DNA of 64,000 nucleotides. It comes from Microbacterium karelineae. Lineage in GTDB: Bacteria; Actinomycetota; Actinomycetes; Actinomycetales; Microbacteriaceae. The stretch spans positions 124,001 to 188,000 of the forward strand of contig NZ_WFIX01000175.1 of assembly GCF_009745985.1 (NCBI RefSeq). The letters are read 5' to 3'. Positions within the stretch are counted from its first letter, which is position 1, and the number at the start of each line of letters is the position of its first letter. The translations under genes were made by a program, and so were the position numbers. Shown here piece after piece: positions 36,083-49,482 of the stretch. The notes beneath the pieces were generated by a model. That model was not told the origin of the DNA. It did no database searches and saw only the letters and a list, made by a program, of their open reading frames with translations.

Positions 36083-36098
36083 TCGAACAAATGTCCAC
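36083..36098 (+). promoter_or_regulatory. Possible degenerate LexA box before uvrA
   Basis: TCGAAC-N4-GTCCAC: the left half matches the actinobacterial SOS half-site TCGAAC exactly, the right half only at 3 of 6 positions. It lies just upstream of the RecA-NDp promoter, so dual control is conceivable. Confidence 0.35.
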
Positions 36099-36121
36099 TT
36101 GTCGGTGATCCGCCCTAGACT
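36099..36121 (+). promoter_or_regulatory. RecA-NDp (PafBC-type) DNA-damage promoter of uvrA
   Basis: TTGTCGGTG (36099-36107), 8 nt, TAGACT (36116-36121): the same exact fit to TTGTCRGTG-N8-TANNNT as before uvrB. The uvrA GTG follows after 6 nt, so the mRNA should be leaderless. Confidence 0.87.
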
Positions 36122-36127
36122 TGTCGC

Positions 36128-39052
<2,925 letters not shown>

Positions 39053-39055
39053 CGC

Positions 39056-40963
39056 GTGGCCGACCAGCTCCCGTACAAGCCGCGGCCCGGCGAGATCCCG
39101 ACGAACCCGGGCGTGTACCGCTTCCTCGGGCCGGAGGGGCGCGTGCTCTACGTCGGCAAGGCGAAGAACCTGCGCCAGCGGCTGTCGAACTACTTCGCCC
39201 CGCTCCACACGCTCCACGAGCGCACGCGCCGCATGGTCACCACGGCGACGAAGGTCGAGTGGACGGTCGTGCCGACCGACGTCGATTCGCTGCAGCTCGA
39301 GTACCAGTGGATCAAGGAGTTCGATCCGCCCTTCAACGTCAAGTACCGCGACGACAAGTCGTACCCGTTCCTCGCGGTCACGCTCGCCGACGAGGCCCCG
39401 CGCGTCATGGTGACGCGCAATCGGAGGATCCGCGGGGCGAAGTACTTCGGTCCGTACCCGAAGGTGTGGGCGGTGCGCGACACGATCGACCTCATGCTCA
39501 AGGTGTTCCCGATCCGCACCTGCAGCGACTCGTCGTACAAGCGCGCGATGCAGTCGGGCAGACCCTGCTTCCCGGGGCAGATCGGCAAGTGCGGCGGCCC
39601 CTGCTCGCAGCGCGTGACGATCGAGGAGCACCGCGCGATCGTCGACGACTTCGTCGCGTTCATGCAGGGCGGCGACGAGCGGTTCCGGCGCGACCTCACG
39701 GCGCGCATGAAGGAGGCCGCGGCGGCGCTCGAGTTCGAGCTCGCTGCGCGGCTGCGCGATCAGCTGGAATCGATCGACGCCGTCCTCACGAAGAGCGCGC
39801 TCGTGCTGCCGGAGGACGCCGATGCCGACGTCTTCGGCATCGCCGAGGACGAGCTCGACGCCGCCGTGCACGTGTTCGTCATCCGCGGGGGCCGCGTGCG
39901 CGGCGTCTCATCGCACGCGATCGACAAGGAGCTCGACATCTCGGGCGGCGATCTCGTCGACCAGGTGCTGCAGCGCGCATACGGCGAGGTCGGCGGCGCC
40001 GACGTACCTCGCAACGTGCTCGTGCCGGAGCTGCCGCCCGCCCACGACGAACTCGAGCAGTTCCTCCGCGACAGGCGGGGGGCGAAGGTCGAGATCCAGG
40101 TCGCGCAGCGCGGACAGAGGGCCGAGCTCGTGCGCAGCGCGACGCTCAACGCCCAGCAGGCGCTCGTGCGCCGCAAATCCCAGCGCACGAGCGATTACGC
40201 GACGCGCACACAGGCGCTCGCCGATCTCCAGGAGGCGCTCGGCATGAGCGAGGCACCCCTCCGCATCGAGTGCTACGACATCTCCCATCTGCAGGGGACG
40301 AACGTCGTCGGATCCATGGTGGTCTTCGAAGACGGCCTGCCGCGCAAGGACCAGTACCGGTCGTTCTCGATCACCTCGACGACCGACGACACCGACAGCA
40401 TCCACCAGGTGCTCACCCGCCGCCTCGCACACCTCGACGAGCCGGCCGACGCGCCCGTCGACGCCGCCGAGCTCGCGACGCGCGACGAGGAGGGCGTCGT
40501 CACCGAGACGAGCCCGCGGCGGCGCTTCTCGTACCCGCCGCAGCTCCTCCTCGTCGACGGCGGGCAGCCGCAGGTGAACGCCGCGGCGCGGGCGCTGCGC
40601 GAGGCGGGCCGCACCGACATCGCGCTCGCGGGCATCGCGAAGCGCCTCGAGGAGCTCTGGCTGCCGGACGACGACTACCCCGTGATCCTGCCGCGCTCGT
40701 CCGAGGCGCTCTACCTCGTGCAGCGGCTGCGCGACGAGGCGCATCGATTCGCGATCCGCCATCAGCGCGCCCGGCGCCGGCGCGACATCCGCAGCGTCCT
40801 CGCGGACGTCCCCGGTCTCGGCGACGCGCGCATCAAGGCCCTCCTCCGTCACTTCGGATCCGTCGCGGCGCTCCGCGAGGCGACCGTGGAGCAGCTCGAG
40901 GAGCTGCCCGGAATCGGCTCGCGCCTCGCCCAGACGATCCACGCGACCCTCGCGCAGGGATGA
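39056..40963 (+). CDS. uvrC: Excinuclease ABC subunit C
   Basis: 635 residues; makes both incisions at the lesion. The N-terminal GIY-YIG nuclease is seen as NPGVYRFLG...[10 protein letters not shown] (about 16-42), with [13 protein letters not shown] further on, a UVR motif at about 205-240, the RNase H-like domain starting at [10 protein letters not shown] and a C-terminal helix-hairpin-helix pair ([24 protein letters not shown]). The GTG start has GAGG 6 nt upstream, inside the end of uvrA, so uvrA and uvrC are cotranscribed. Confidence 0.97.
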   Translation: MADQLPYKPRPGEIPTNPGVYRFLGPEGRVLYVGKAKNLRQRLSNYFAPLHTLHERTRRMVTTATKVEWTVVPTDVDSLQLEYQWIKEFDPPFNVKYRDDKSYPFLAVTLADEAPRVMVTRNRRIRGAKYFGPYPKVWAVRDTIDLMLKVFPIRTCSDSSYKRAMQSGRPCFPGQIGKCGGPCSQRVTIEEHRAIVDDFVAFMQGGDERFRRDLTARMKEAAAALEFELAARLRDQLESIDAVLTKSALVLPEDADADVFGIAEDELDAAVHVFVIRGGRVRGVSSHAIDKELDISGGDLVDQVLQRAYGEVGGADVPRNVLVPELPPAHDELEQFLRDRRGAKVEIQVAQRGQRAELVRSATLNAQQALVRRKSQRTSDYATRTQALADLQEALGMSEAPLRIECYDISHLQGTNVVGSMVVFEDGLPRKDQYRSFSITSTTDDTDSIHQVLTRRLAHLDEPADAPVDAAELATRDEEGVVTETSPRRRFSYPPQLLLVDGGQPQVNAAARALREAGRTDIALAGIAKRLEELWLPDDDYPVILPRSSEALYLVQRLRDEAHRFAIRHQRARRRRDIRSVLADVPGLGDARIKALLRHFGSVAALREATVEQLEELPGIGSRLAQTIHATLAQG

Positions 40964-40983
40964 ACTGCGGGCTCCCCACCCGA

Positions 40984-40989
40984 TAGTGT
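40984..40989 (+). promoter_or_regulatory. -10 box of a leaderless rapZ transcript
   Basis: TAGTGT lies 7 nt before the GTG at 40997 and overlaps the earlier in-frame GTG at 40988, which argues against that codon as the start. Confidence 0.5.
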
Positions 40990-40996
40990 GACCACC

Positions 40997-41875
40997 GTGA
41001 CCGACGACAGCGCAGGCCGGGGCGAGATCCTCATCGTGACCGGGATGTCCGGGGCGGGGCGGTCGACCGTCGCGAACGCTCTCGAGGACCACGGCTGGTA
41101 CGTCGTCGACAACCTCCCGCCGCAGATGCTGAGCCCCCTGCTCGAGCTCGCGGGACGCGTCGGCGAGCAGCTGCCGCGCGTCGCGGCCGTCGTCGACGTG
41201 CGCGGGGGAGGGCTGTTCGCCGACCTGCCGGCGGCCGCACAGCAGCTGCGCGACGCCAACAACCTGCGCATCGTGTTCCTCGATGCGAGCGACGAGGTGC
41301 TCGTGCGGCGGTTCGAGCAGGTGCGACGACCGCACCCGCTGCAGGCCGATGGCACGATCCTCGACGGGATCCGGGAGGAGCGCCGGCACCTGCAGGCGGT
41401 GCGCGAGCGCAGCGACGTGACGATCGACACGTCGAACCTCAACATCCACCAGCTCGCTCGCCGCACGGCCGACCTCTTCGAGGACGACGACGCCCCACGG
41501 CACCGCGTGACGATCCTCAGCTTCGGCTTCAAATACGGACTGCCGGCCGACGCCGATCTCGTCGCCGATATGCGGTTCCTGCCGAATCCGTTCTGGAACG
41601 ACGAGCTGAGGAATCTCACGGGCGAGGATGAGGCCGTCAGCGACTACGTGCTCTCGCAGCCGGGGGCCGCCGAGTTCCTCGACGCGTACGCGACGGCGCT
41701 GGGCCCCGTCCTCGACGGATATCAGCGTGAGAACAAGAGTCACTCGACGATCGCCGTCGGCTGCACCGGCGGGAAGCACCGCTCCGTCGCGATGGCGCTC
41801 GCGCTCGGAGCCCTGCTCGAGCGCCTGCCGGGCGTGCAGGTGCGCGTACGACATCGCGACCTCGGCCGCGAGTGA
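40997..41875 (+). CDS. rapZ: RapZ/YvcJ-family nucleotide-binding protein
   Basis: 292 residues. The P-loop GMSGAGRST carries Arg where most P-loops have Lys; this is usual in actinobacterial members. Later signatures are [17 protein letters not shown], and the C-terminal [13 protein letters not shown] near residue 252. RapZ is an RNase adaptor in E. coli; in Gram-positives the role is less defined. The usual neighbour yvcK (gluconeogenesis factor) is missing between rapZ and whiA. Confidence 0.93.
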   Translation: MTDDSAGRGEILIVTGMSGAGRSTVANALEDHGWYVVDNLPPQMLSPLLELAGRVGEQLPRVAAVVDVRGGGLFADLPAAAQQLRDANNLRIVFLDASDEVLVRRFEQVRRPHPLQADGTILDGIREERRHLQAVRERSDVTIDTSNLNIHQLARRTADLFEDDDAPRHRVTILSFGFKYGLPADADLVADMRFLPNPFWNDELRNLTGEDEAVSDYVLSQPGAAEFLDAYATALGPVLDGYQRENKSHSTIAVGCTGGKHRSVAMALALGALLERLPGVQVRVRHRDLGRE

Positions 41876-41950
41876 GCGCGAGGGCCGCCCCCCCTCCTTC
41901 ATAGCCCGATCCGCTGGGAGTTCGACCACGGCCCGGCCGAGGGCGGCCGG

Positions 41951-41956
41951 TAGTCT
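41951..41956 (+). promoter_or_regulatory. -10 box of whiA
   Basis: TAGTCT lies 52 nt before the whiA GTG, giving a transcript with a leader of about 45 nt and a real ribosome site (GAGGAG, 41998-42003). It sits just past an 8-bp inverted repeat (41883-41890 with 41941-41948). Confidence 0.5.
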
Positions 41957-42007
41957 GGAACACCCGCTCTGAGCCAGAGCGTGATGCCTTTTCGAGTGAG
42001 GAGATCC

Positions 42008-42988
42008 GTGGCACTGACCGCCGAAGTGAAGGCCGAGCTCATCGCCGTGCGCGACCCGCGCCCGAACGTACGAGTCGCCGAGACGACCGCGCTTCTGCGC
42101 TTCGCCGGAGGCCTGCACTCGATCGCGGGCCGCGTCGCCGTCGAGGCCGAGGTCGACGACCGCCGCCTCGCGCTGCGCACCGCGCGCGACATCGCCGAGA
42201 TCTACGGGGTGCGGCCCGAGCTGGCGCACATCCAGTCGTCCGGTGCCCGCGACGGCGAGCGATTCGCCGTGAGGATCGTGAACGGCGGCGAGACGCTCGC
42301 GCGCCAGACCGGCCTTCTCGACATGCGCCGTCGCCCCGTGCGCGGCCTGCCGAACCGCCTCACGACCGGCAACCAGGAGGACCTGGCCGCCGTCTGGCGC
42401 GGCGCGTTCCTCGCCGCGGGATCCGTATCGGAGCCGGGGCGTTCGGCCTCGCTCGAGGTCGCCTGCCCGTCGGGCGAGGCGGGCATGGCCCTCGTCGGCG
42501 CGGCGCACCGCATCGGGATCGCGGCGAAGCAGCGCGAGGTCCGCGGCGTCCCCCGCGTGGTGATCCGCGACGCCGAGGCGATCCGCGGGATGCTGCTCGC
42601 GATGGGCGCGACGAGCGCCGCCGAGAGCTGGGATGAGATGCGGCAGCGCCGCGAGGTGCGCGCGGGTGTGAACCGCCTCGTCAACTTCGACGACGCGAAC
42701 CTGCGCCGTTCCGCGCAGGCCGCCGTCGCGGCGTGCGCGCGCGTCGAGCGCGCTCTCGAGATCCTCGGAGACAACGTCCCGGATCACCTGAAGCAGGCGG
42801 GTGAGCTGCGGCTCGCGCACCGCGACGCGAGTCTCGACGAGCTCGGCCATCACGCGGATCCGCCCCTCACGAAGGACGCCGTCGCAGGCCGGATCCGTCG
42901 GCTCCTCGCGATGGCAGACAAGCGCGCCACCGCCGAGAGCATTCCGGGCACGGAGTCTGCCGTCCCGCCGCAGGTCGAGACCGCCTGA
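42008..42988 (+). CDS. whiA: DNA-binding regulator WhiA
   Basis: 326 residues. The N-terminal LAGLIDADG-homing-endonuclease-like domain ([14 protein letters not shown] start, [10 protein letters not shown]) is followed by the C-terminal helix-turn-helix ([26 protein letters not shown], split here by my numbering at about 277-302). WhiA activates cell-division genes in streptomycetes and has related roles in other Gram-positives. The start is the GTG at 42008, with GAGGAG 4 nt upstream. Confidence 0.96.
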   Translation: MALTAEVKAELIAVRDPRPNVRVAETTALLRFAGGLHSIAGRVAVEAEVDDRRLALRTARDIAEIYGVRPELAHIQSSGARDGERFAVRIVNGGETLARQTGLLDMRRRPVRGLPNRLTTGNQEDLAAVWRGAFLAAGSVSEPGRSASLEVACPSGEAGMALVGAAHRIGIAAKQREVRGVPRVVIRDAEAIRGMLLAMGATSAAESWDEMRQRREVRAGVNRLVNFDDANLRRSAQAAVAACARVERALEILGDNVPDHLKQAGELRLAHRDASLDELGHHADPPLTKDAVAGRIRRLLAMADKRATAESIPGTESAVPPQVETA

Positions 42989-43125
42989 CGCCGGTCGAGG
43001 CGCGCTCGTGGTCACGAGATGTCATGCGCGTGTGACCTCGGCCTCCGGCGTCACTAGGATGAGATCGTCCGCTCGAATCGCGGCGTGCGATTTTCGAGGA
43101 TCCGGCACGAAGGAGAAGGCGACTG

Positions 43126-43752
43126 ATGGCCAAGTACACTCTTCCCGAACTCACCTACGACTACGGCGCGCTCGAGCCCCACATCAGCGGCCGCATCATG
43201 GAGCTGCACCACTCGAAGCACCACGCCGCATATGTCGCGGGCGCCAACACGGCGCTCGAGCAGATGGCTGAGGCGCGCGAGACGGGCAGCTTCGGCTCCA
43301 TCAACAAGCTCGAGAAGGACCTCGCGTTCCACCTCGGCGGACACACGAACCACTCGATCTTCTGGACGAACCTCACGCCGGAGGGCCAGGAGCGTCCGGA
43401 GGGCGAGATCGCTGCGGCGATCGACGAGCACTTCGGCTCGTTCGACGGCTTCCAGGGCCAGTTCACGGCCGCCGCGATGGGCATCCAGGGCTCTGGCTGG
43501 GCCGGCGTGTTCTGGGACTCGATCGGCGAGAACCTCGTGATCCAGCAGTTCTTCGACCAGCAGTCGCAGTTCGCCGCCGGCACGGTTCCGATCCTGCTGC
43601 TCGACATGTGGGAGCACGCCTTCTACCTCGACTACCAGAACGTCAAGGGCGACTACGTCAAGGCGTTCTGGAACATCGTCAACTGGGACAACGTGAAAGA
43701 GCGCTTCGACACGGCCCGCGAGAAGACCTCGGGCCTGCTCGTCGCGAACTGA
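43126..43752 (+). CDS. sodA: Superoxide dismutase, Mn/Fe type
   Basis: 208 residues; converts superoxide to H2O2 and O2. Metal ligands are visible: H28 in MELHHSKHH, the His of GGHTNHSIFW (near 76), and the Asp and His of DMWEHAFYLDY. The region QGSGWAGV and the Gln-rich VIQQFFDQQSQ fit a Mn-using or cambialistic enzyme; metal choice cannot be fixed by eye. No signal peptide, so cytoplasmic. GAAGGAG precedes the ATG. It lies between whiA and gap with its own upstream region. Confidence 0.97.
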   Translation: MAKYTLPELTYDYGALEPHISGRIMELHHSKHHAAYVAGANTALEQMAEARETGSFGSINKLEKDLAFHLGGHTNHSIFWTNLTPEGQERPEGEIAAAIDEHFGSFDGFQGQFTAAAMGIQGSGWAGVFWDSIGENLVIQQFFDQQSQFAAGTVPILLLDMWEHAFYLDYQNVKGDYVKAFWNIVNWDNVKERFDTAREKTSGLLVAN

Positions 43753-44871
<1,119 letters not shown>

Positions 44872-44908
44872 TCCGGCTCCCCGAGCCGCATCACCACACC
44901 AGATGATC

Positions 44909-44955
44909 GAACGCCCGTCCGCACCGCGAACCGCTTCGCGGGCGGACGGGCGTTC
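44909..44955 (+). terminator. Long hairpin between gap and pgk
   Basis: 14-bp perfect outer stem (44909-44922 with 44942-44955) and a 6-bp inner stem (44925-44930 with 44935-44940). It has no T-tract and ends 19 nt before the pgk ATG. A TAGATT box at 44960-44965 could restart transcription for pgk, so gap and pgk may be uncoupled. Confidence 0.8.
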
Positions 44956-44959
44956 GCTG

Positions 44960-44965
44960 TAGATT
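44960..44965 (+). promoter_or_regulatory. -10 box of pgk
   Basis: TAGATT lies 9 nt before the pgk ATG, immediately after the gap terminator hairpin. Confidence 0.45.
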
Positions 44966-44974
44966 GGCGAGAAG

Positions 44975-46179
<1,205 letters not shown>

Positions 46180-46189
<10 letters not shown>

Positions 46190-46968
46190 CACGCACCCCG
46201 CTCATCGCGGGAAACTGGAAGATGAACCTCGACCACCTGCAGGCGGTCGCGCTCGTCCAGAAGCTCCATTGGAGCCTCAAGGACGCGTCGCACGACTTCG
46301 ACGACGTCGACGTGACGCTGTTCCCGCCGTTCACCGACCTGCGCAGCGTGCAGACGCTGCTCGACGCCGACAAGATCCCGTTCGGCCTCGGCGCACAGGA
46401 CCTCTCGGCGCACGACTCGGGTGCCTACACAGGCGAGGTCTCGGGCGGGTTCCTCAGCAAGCTGAACTGCGGATCCGTCATCATCGGCCACTCGGAGCGC
46501 CGCGAATACCACGCAGAGACCGACGAGGTCGTCGCCGCGAAGGTGACCGCCGCGCTGAAGCACGGGCTCGTGCCCGTGATCTGCGCCGGCGAGACGAGCG
46601 AGGACCTCGAGAAGTTCGGCGCGAGCGCCGTTCCCGTCTCGCAGCTCGAGATCGCCCTCGAGGGCGTCGCGAAGGGTGCTGAGATCGTCGTCGCCTACGA
46701 GCCCGTCTGGGCCATCGGATCCGGACAGGCCGCGACGCCCGAGCAGGCCCAGGAGGTCTGCCAGAAGCTCCGCGACGTCATCCGCGCGAAGCTGGGCGAC
46801 GAGGCGGGCGACGCCACGCGCGTGCTGTACGGCGGCTCGGTGAAGTCGAGCAACATCGCGTCCTTCATGCGCGAGCCCGACATCGACGGCGCGCTCGTCG
46901 GCGGCGGCAGCCTGAAGGTCGACGAATTCAGCTCGATCATCCGCTTCCGGAAGCACGTCGGAGTCTGA
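46180..46968 (+). CDS. tpiA: Triosephosphate isomerase
   Basis: 262 residues. LIAGNWKMN holds the substrate-binding Asn and Lys (about 8-16); the catalytic His is in GHSERR (about 105-110) and the catalytic Glu in AYEPVWAIG (about 172-180). I chose the ATG at 46180, with GGAGG 7 nt upstream; the ATG at 46186, overlapping the pgk stop as ATGA, is an alternative that only removes two residues. Confidence 0.97.
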
Positions 46969-46979
46969 CCTTGTCCGCG

Positions 46980-47012
46980 AGTGCCGCCGCGTGGTTTCCG
47001 CGCGGCGGCACT
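46980..47012 (+). terminator. Terminator after tpiA
   Basis: 12-bp perfect stem (46980-46991 with 47001-47012), 9-nt loop, no real T-tract. It separates the glycolytic genes from secG, whose TATACT -10 begins 8 nt later. Confidence 0.75.
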
Positions 47013-47019
47013 TCGCGCA

Positions 47020-47025
47020 TATACT
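47020..47025 (+). promoter_or_regulatory. -10 box of secG
   Basis: TATACT is one of the best matches to the sigma-70-type -10 consensus in the window. Transcription from here would give a leader of about 45 nt with AAAGG before the GTG at 47076. Confidence 0.6.
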
Positions 47026-47075
47026 GAGGGATTGTGCGACCGCCCAAGCGGCGTACGACGGAAAGGCCACATCGC

Positions 47076-47324
47076 GTGCAGATTCTCGAGTTCATCCTGC
47101 AGGTCCTGCTCGGCATCACGAGCCTCCTGCTCACGCTGTTCATCCTCATGCACAAGGGCCGCGGCGGTGGCCTCTCCGACATGTTCGGCGGTGGGATGTC
47201 TCAGGCCGTGAGCTCGTCCGGTTCGGCGGAGCGCATGCTCAACTACCTCACGATCATCCTCGCGCTCGTGTGGTTCCTGTCGATCGTGGGCCTCGGTCTC
47301 ATCACGAAGTTCCAGGTGCTCTGA
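47076..47324 (+). CDS. secG: Preprotein translocase subunit SecG
   Basis: 82 residues with two helices (about 4-24 and 56-78) joined by a Gly/Ser-rich loop, HKGRGGGLSDMFGGGM, the hallmark of SecG. It is part of the SecYEG channel. I chose the GTG at 47076 with AAAGG 9 nt upstream; the GTG at 47034 would add a basic tail not seen in the family. It overlaps rbpA by one base. Confidence 0.94.
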   Translation: MQILEFILQVLLGITSLLLTLFILMHKGRGGGLSDMFGGGMSQAVSSSGSAERMLNYLTIILALVWFLSIVGLGLITKFQVL

Positions 47325-47677
47325 TGGCCGGCGGCGCGAGCGCGATCCGCGGCACGCGGGTCGGATCCGGCCCCATGGGCGAGCAGGATCATGGGCACCA
47401 GGCCGATCGCACGGCTGTCACCTACTGGGACGCCCACGGCAACGAGGTCGTGAAGTTCTACGCGGCCGACATCGCGGAGGACGAGATACCCGAGGTCGTC
47501 GACCACCCGAAGTCCGGGCTCCCGGCGGGGCGCGACAAGAACGATCCGCCCGCGCCCGAGAAGCTGCAGGCCTACAAGTCGCACCTCGAGTACGTGAAGG
47601 AGCGCCGCTCCGACGAGGAAGCCGACGAGCTCCTCGAGGACGCGCTCAAGAAGCTGCGCGAGAAGCGCGGGCAGTAG
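47324..47677 (+). CDS. rbpA: RNA polymerase-binding protein RbpA
   Basis: 117 residues. The N-terminus AIRGTRVGSGPMGEQ (about 7-21) is the RbpA tail that reaches the active-site cleft; the core (VTYWDAHGNEVVKFYAAD) and a C-terminal helical segment (LEYVKERRSDEEADELLED) complete the family layout. RbpA is an actinobacterial factor that stabilises sigma-factor holoenzyme and open complexes. The ATG shares its A with the secG stop, so the two are translationally coupled. Confidence 0.93.
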   Translation: MAGGASAIRGTRVGSGPMGEQDHGHQADRTAVTYWDAHGNEVVKFYAADIAEDEIPEVVDHPKSGLPAGRDKNDPPAPEKLQAYKSHLEYVKERRSDEEADELLEDALKKLREKRGQ

Positions 47678-47688
47678 ACCGTACGAGC

Positions 47689-47736
47689 GTGAACGAAGAT
47701 CGCCCCGTCCGATCGGACGGGGCGATCTTCGTTCAC
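47689..47736. terminator. 22-bp perfect-stem bidirectional terminator (rbpA / pgl)
   Basis: 47689-47710 is the exact reverse complement of 47715-47736 with only a GATC tetraloop. It lies 11 nt after the rbpA stop and 13 nt before the minus-strand pgl stop. The outer GAAC/GTTC part supplies short A/T edges on both strands. Confidence 0.9.
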
Positions 47737-47749
47737 ATGCGCGGGAAGA

Positions 47750-48481
47750 TCAGCCGGCGGCGGCCTCGTCGGCGAAGACGATCGTCTCGATCAGGCCGCG
47801 GGCCATCGACGCGGGCGCGGCATCGGGATCCGGTCCCCGCCGCACCTTCTCGACGGCCTCGGCCTTGTCGGCGCCCGCGACGACGAGCCACACGCGCGCC
47901 GAGGCGTTGATGACCGGCAGCGTGAAGGTGACGCGCTCGGGCGGCGGCTTCGGCGAGTTCCGCACCGGCAGCACGACGGCGTCGACCTCGTGGATCTCGT
48001 CGCGGCCAGGGAACAGCGACGCGATGTGCGCGTCGGGGCCGACGCCGAGGAGGCACACGTCGAACGCGGGATACGCCCCGTGATCACCGCCGAACGCCGC
48101 GAGCTCGTCCGCGTACGCGCGGGCGGCGTCATCGAGGGATCCGTCCTCGATCGACCACGGCTCGTGCACGTTGACGTCGGGGACGTCGAGCGCGTCGAGG
48201 AGCGCGTCGCGCGCCTGCAGCGAGTTGCGCTCGCCGTCGGCGCGCGCGACGAAGCGCTCGTCGCTCCACCAGAAGTGCACGCGCGACCACGCGACCTCGT
48301 CGCGGTCGACGTGGGCGGAGACCGCGGCGAGCGTCGCGATCCCCATCGAGCCGCCCGTGAGCGACAGGTGCGCCTCGCCGCCCTCGGCCGTCAGCGGCGC
48401 GAGCTCGCGGATGAGCCGATCGCCCACGAGCGCCGCGAGGGAGCCCTTGTCGGGGCGGACGACGAACTCGGGCGTCGTCAC
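47750..48481 (-). CDS. pgl: 6-phosphogluconolactonase
   Basis: 243 residues of the NagB/DevB type. Signatures: LSLTGGSMGIATLAAV (about 38-53), FWWSDERFV (about 72-80), and DVCLLGVGPDAHIASLFPG (about 145-163), which holds the catalytic His. It hydrolyses 6-phosphogluconolactone after the Zwf step. The GTG start overlaps the opcA stop by 4 nt. Last gene of the pentose-phosphate operon. Confidence 0.95.
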   Translation of the reverse strand: MTTPEFVVRPDKGSLAALVGDRLIRELAPLTAEGGEAHLSLTGGSMGIATLAAVSAHVDRDEVAWSRVHFWWSDERFVARADGERNSLQARDALLDALDVPDVNVHEPWSIEDGSLDDAARAYADELAAFGGDHGAYPAFDVCLLGVGPDAHIASLFPGRDEIHEVDAVVLPVRNSPKPPPERVTFTLPVINASARVWLVVAGADKAEAVEKVRRGPDPDAAPASMARGLIETIVFADEAAAG

Positions 48482-49482
48482 GCCTGCTCCTCGGGATCCG
48501 ACTCGGCGTCCGGCTCCTCGGTCGCCGCGGGGACGGCCGCCGCGCCGTTCGAGCTGACGGGAGCCGACAGCGCCGACCACCCGTCGGTGATGACGCGCCC
48601 GTAGAGGCGGTCGGGGTCGAGGCGCCGGAGCTCCTCCGCGATGCATTCGCGCAGCGAGCGCCGGGGGAGGAGCAGGTCGTGGTCGGGCTGGCCCGGCTGC
48701 GTGAGCACGGCGTGCGTCGACGAGCGTCGCTCGAGGACGATGTCGCCCGACGCACGCGTGAGGCGCACGGAGCGGATGCCGTGATCCCAGTCGCTCGGCC
48801 GCTCGTATCGCCATTCGACGGGCACGTCGAGAGCGAGGCCGAGCCACGCGGCGAGGAGCGCCGTCGAGGGCGAGGAGCTCGCGCCGCACACCTGCACGGC
48901 CGTGACGGTCTCGTAGGGCGGCTGCTCGAGCACGGCCGCGAGGTGCTCGCGCCACCGCGTCAGGCGCGTCCACGCGAGGTCGGTGTCGCCGGGGCGGTAG
49001 GTCTCGTCGAGGCGCTGCAGTCGCTCGGCCGCCTGAACCGAGGTCGACGAATCGGTGATGCGGCGCTGGGCGATCTTGCCGAGCGGGTCGAGGCCGGGCG
49101 CCTCGGGCGCCGTCTCGGGCCACCACACGACGACGGGCGCGTCGGGCAGCAGCAGTCCCGTGACGAGCGACTCGGCGTTGTTGGCCGCCTCGCCGTGGGC
49201 GCGGAGGATGACGACCTCGCTCGCGCCGGCGTCGCCGCCCACGCGGATCTGGGCATCCAGCCGCGAGGCGTCGTCGGGGTGCGTGACGAGCACGATGACC
49301 CGCATGGGGTGCTCGCGCGAGGCGTCGTTCGCGGCCTCGATGGCCTCCTCGACGGGGCGGTGGTCGCTCTTGATGATGAGCGTGAGCACGCGGCCGAGGG
49401 CGACGGCGCCGCCCTCCTCGCGTACGGATACGAGTCGCTTCGCGACCGTGCTGACGGTGGTCTCGTTCAGATCGATGATCAC
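48478..49482 (-). CDS. opcA: Glucose-6-phosphate dehydrogenase assembly protein OpcA
   Basis: 334 residues. The GTG at 49480-49482 has GGAGG 5 nt upstream and gives MIIDLNETTVS, the family start. Conserved parts are VVWWPETAP (about 113-121), the SSSPSTALLAAWLGLAL segment and a C-terminal acidic tail. OpcA is an actinobacterial and cyanobacterial partner that activates Zwf. It overlaps zwf (upstream) and pgl (downstream) by 4 nt each. Confidence 0.94.
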   Translation of the reverse strand: MIIDLNETTVSTVAKRLVSVREEGGAVALGRVLTLIIKSDHRPVEEAIEAANDASREHPMRVIVLVTHPDDASRLDAQIRVGGDAGASEVVILRAHGEAANNAESLVTGLLLPDAPVVVWWPETAPEAPGLDPLGKIAQRRITDSSTSVQAAERLQRLDETYRPGDTDLAWTRLTRWREHLAAVLEQPPYETVTAVQVCGASSSPSTALLAAWLGLALDVPVEWRYERPSDWDHGIRSVRLTRASGDIVLERRSSTHAVLTQPGQPDHDLLLPRRSLRECIAEELRRLDPDRLYGRVITDGWSALSAPVSSNGAAAVPAATEEPDAESDPEEQA

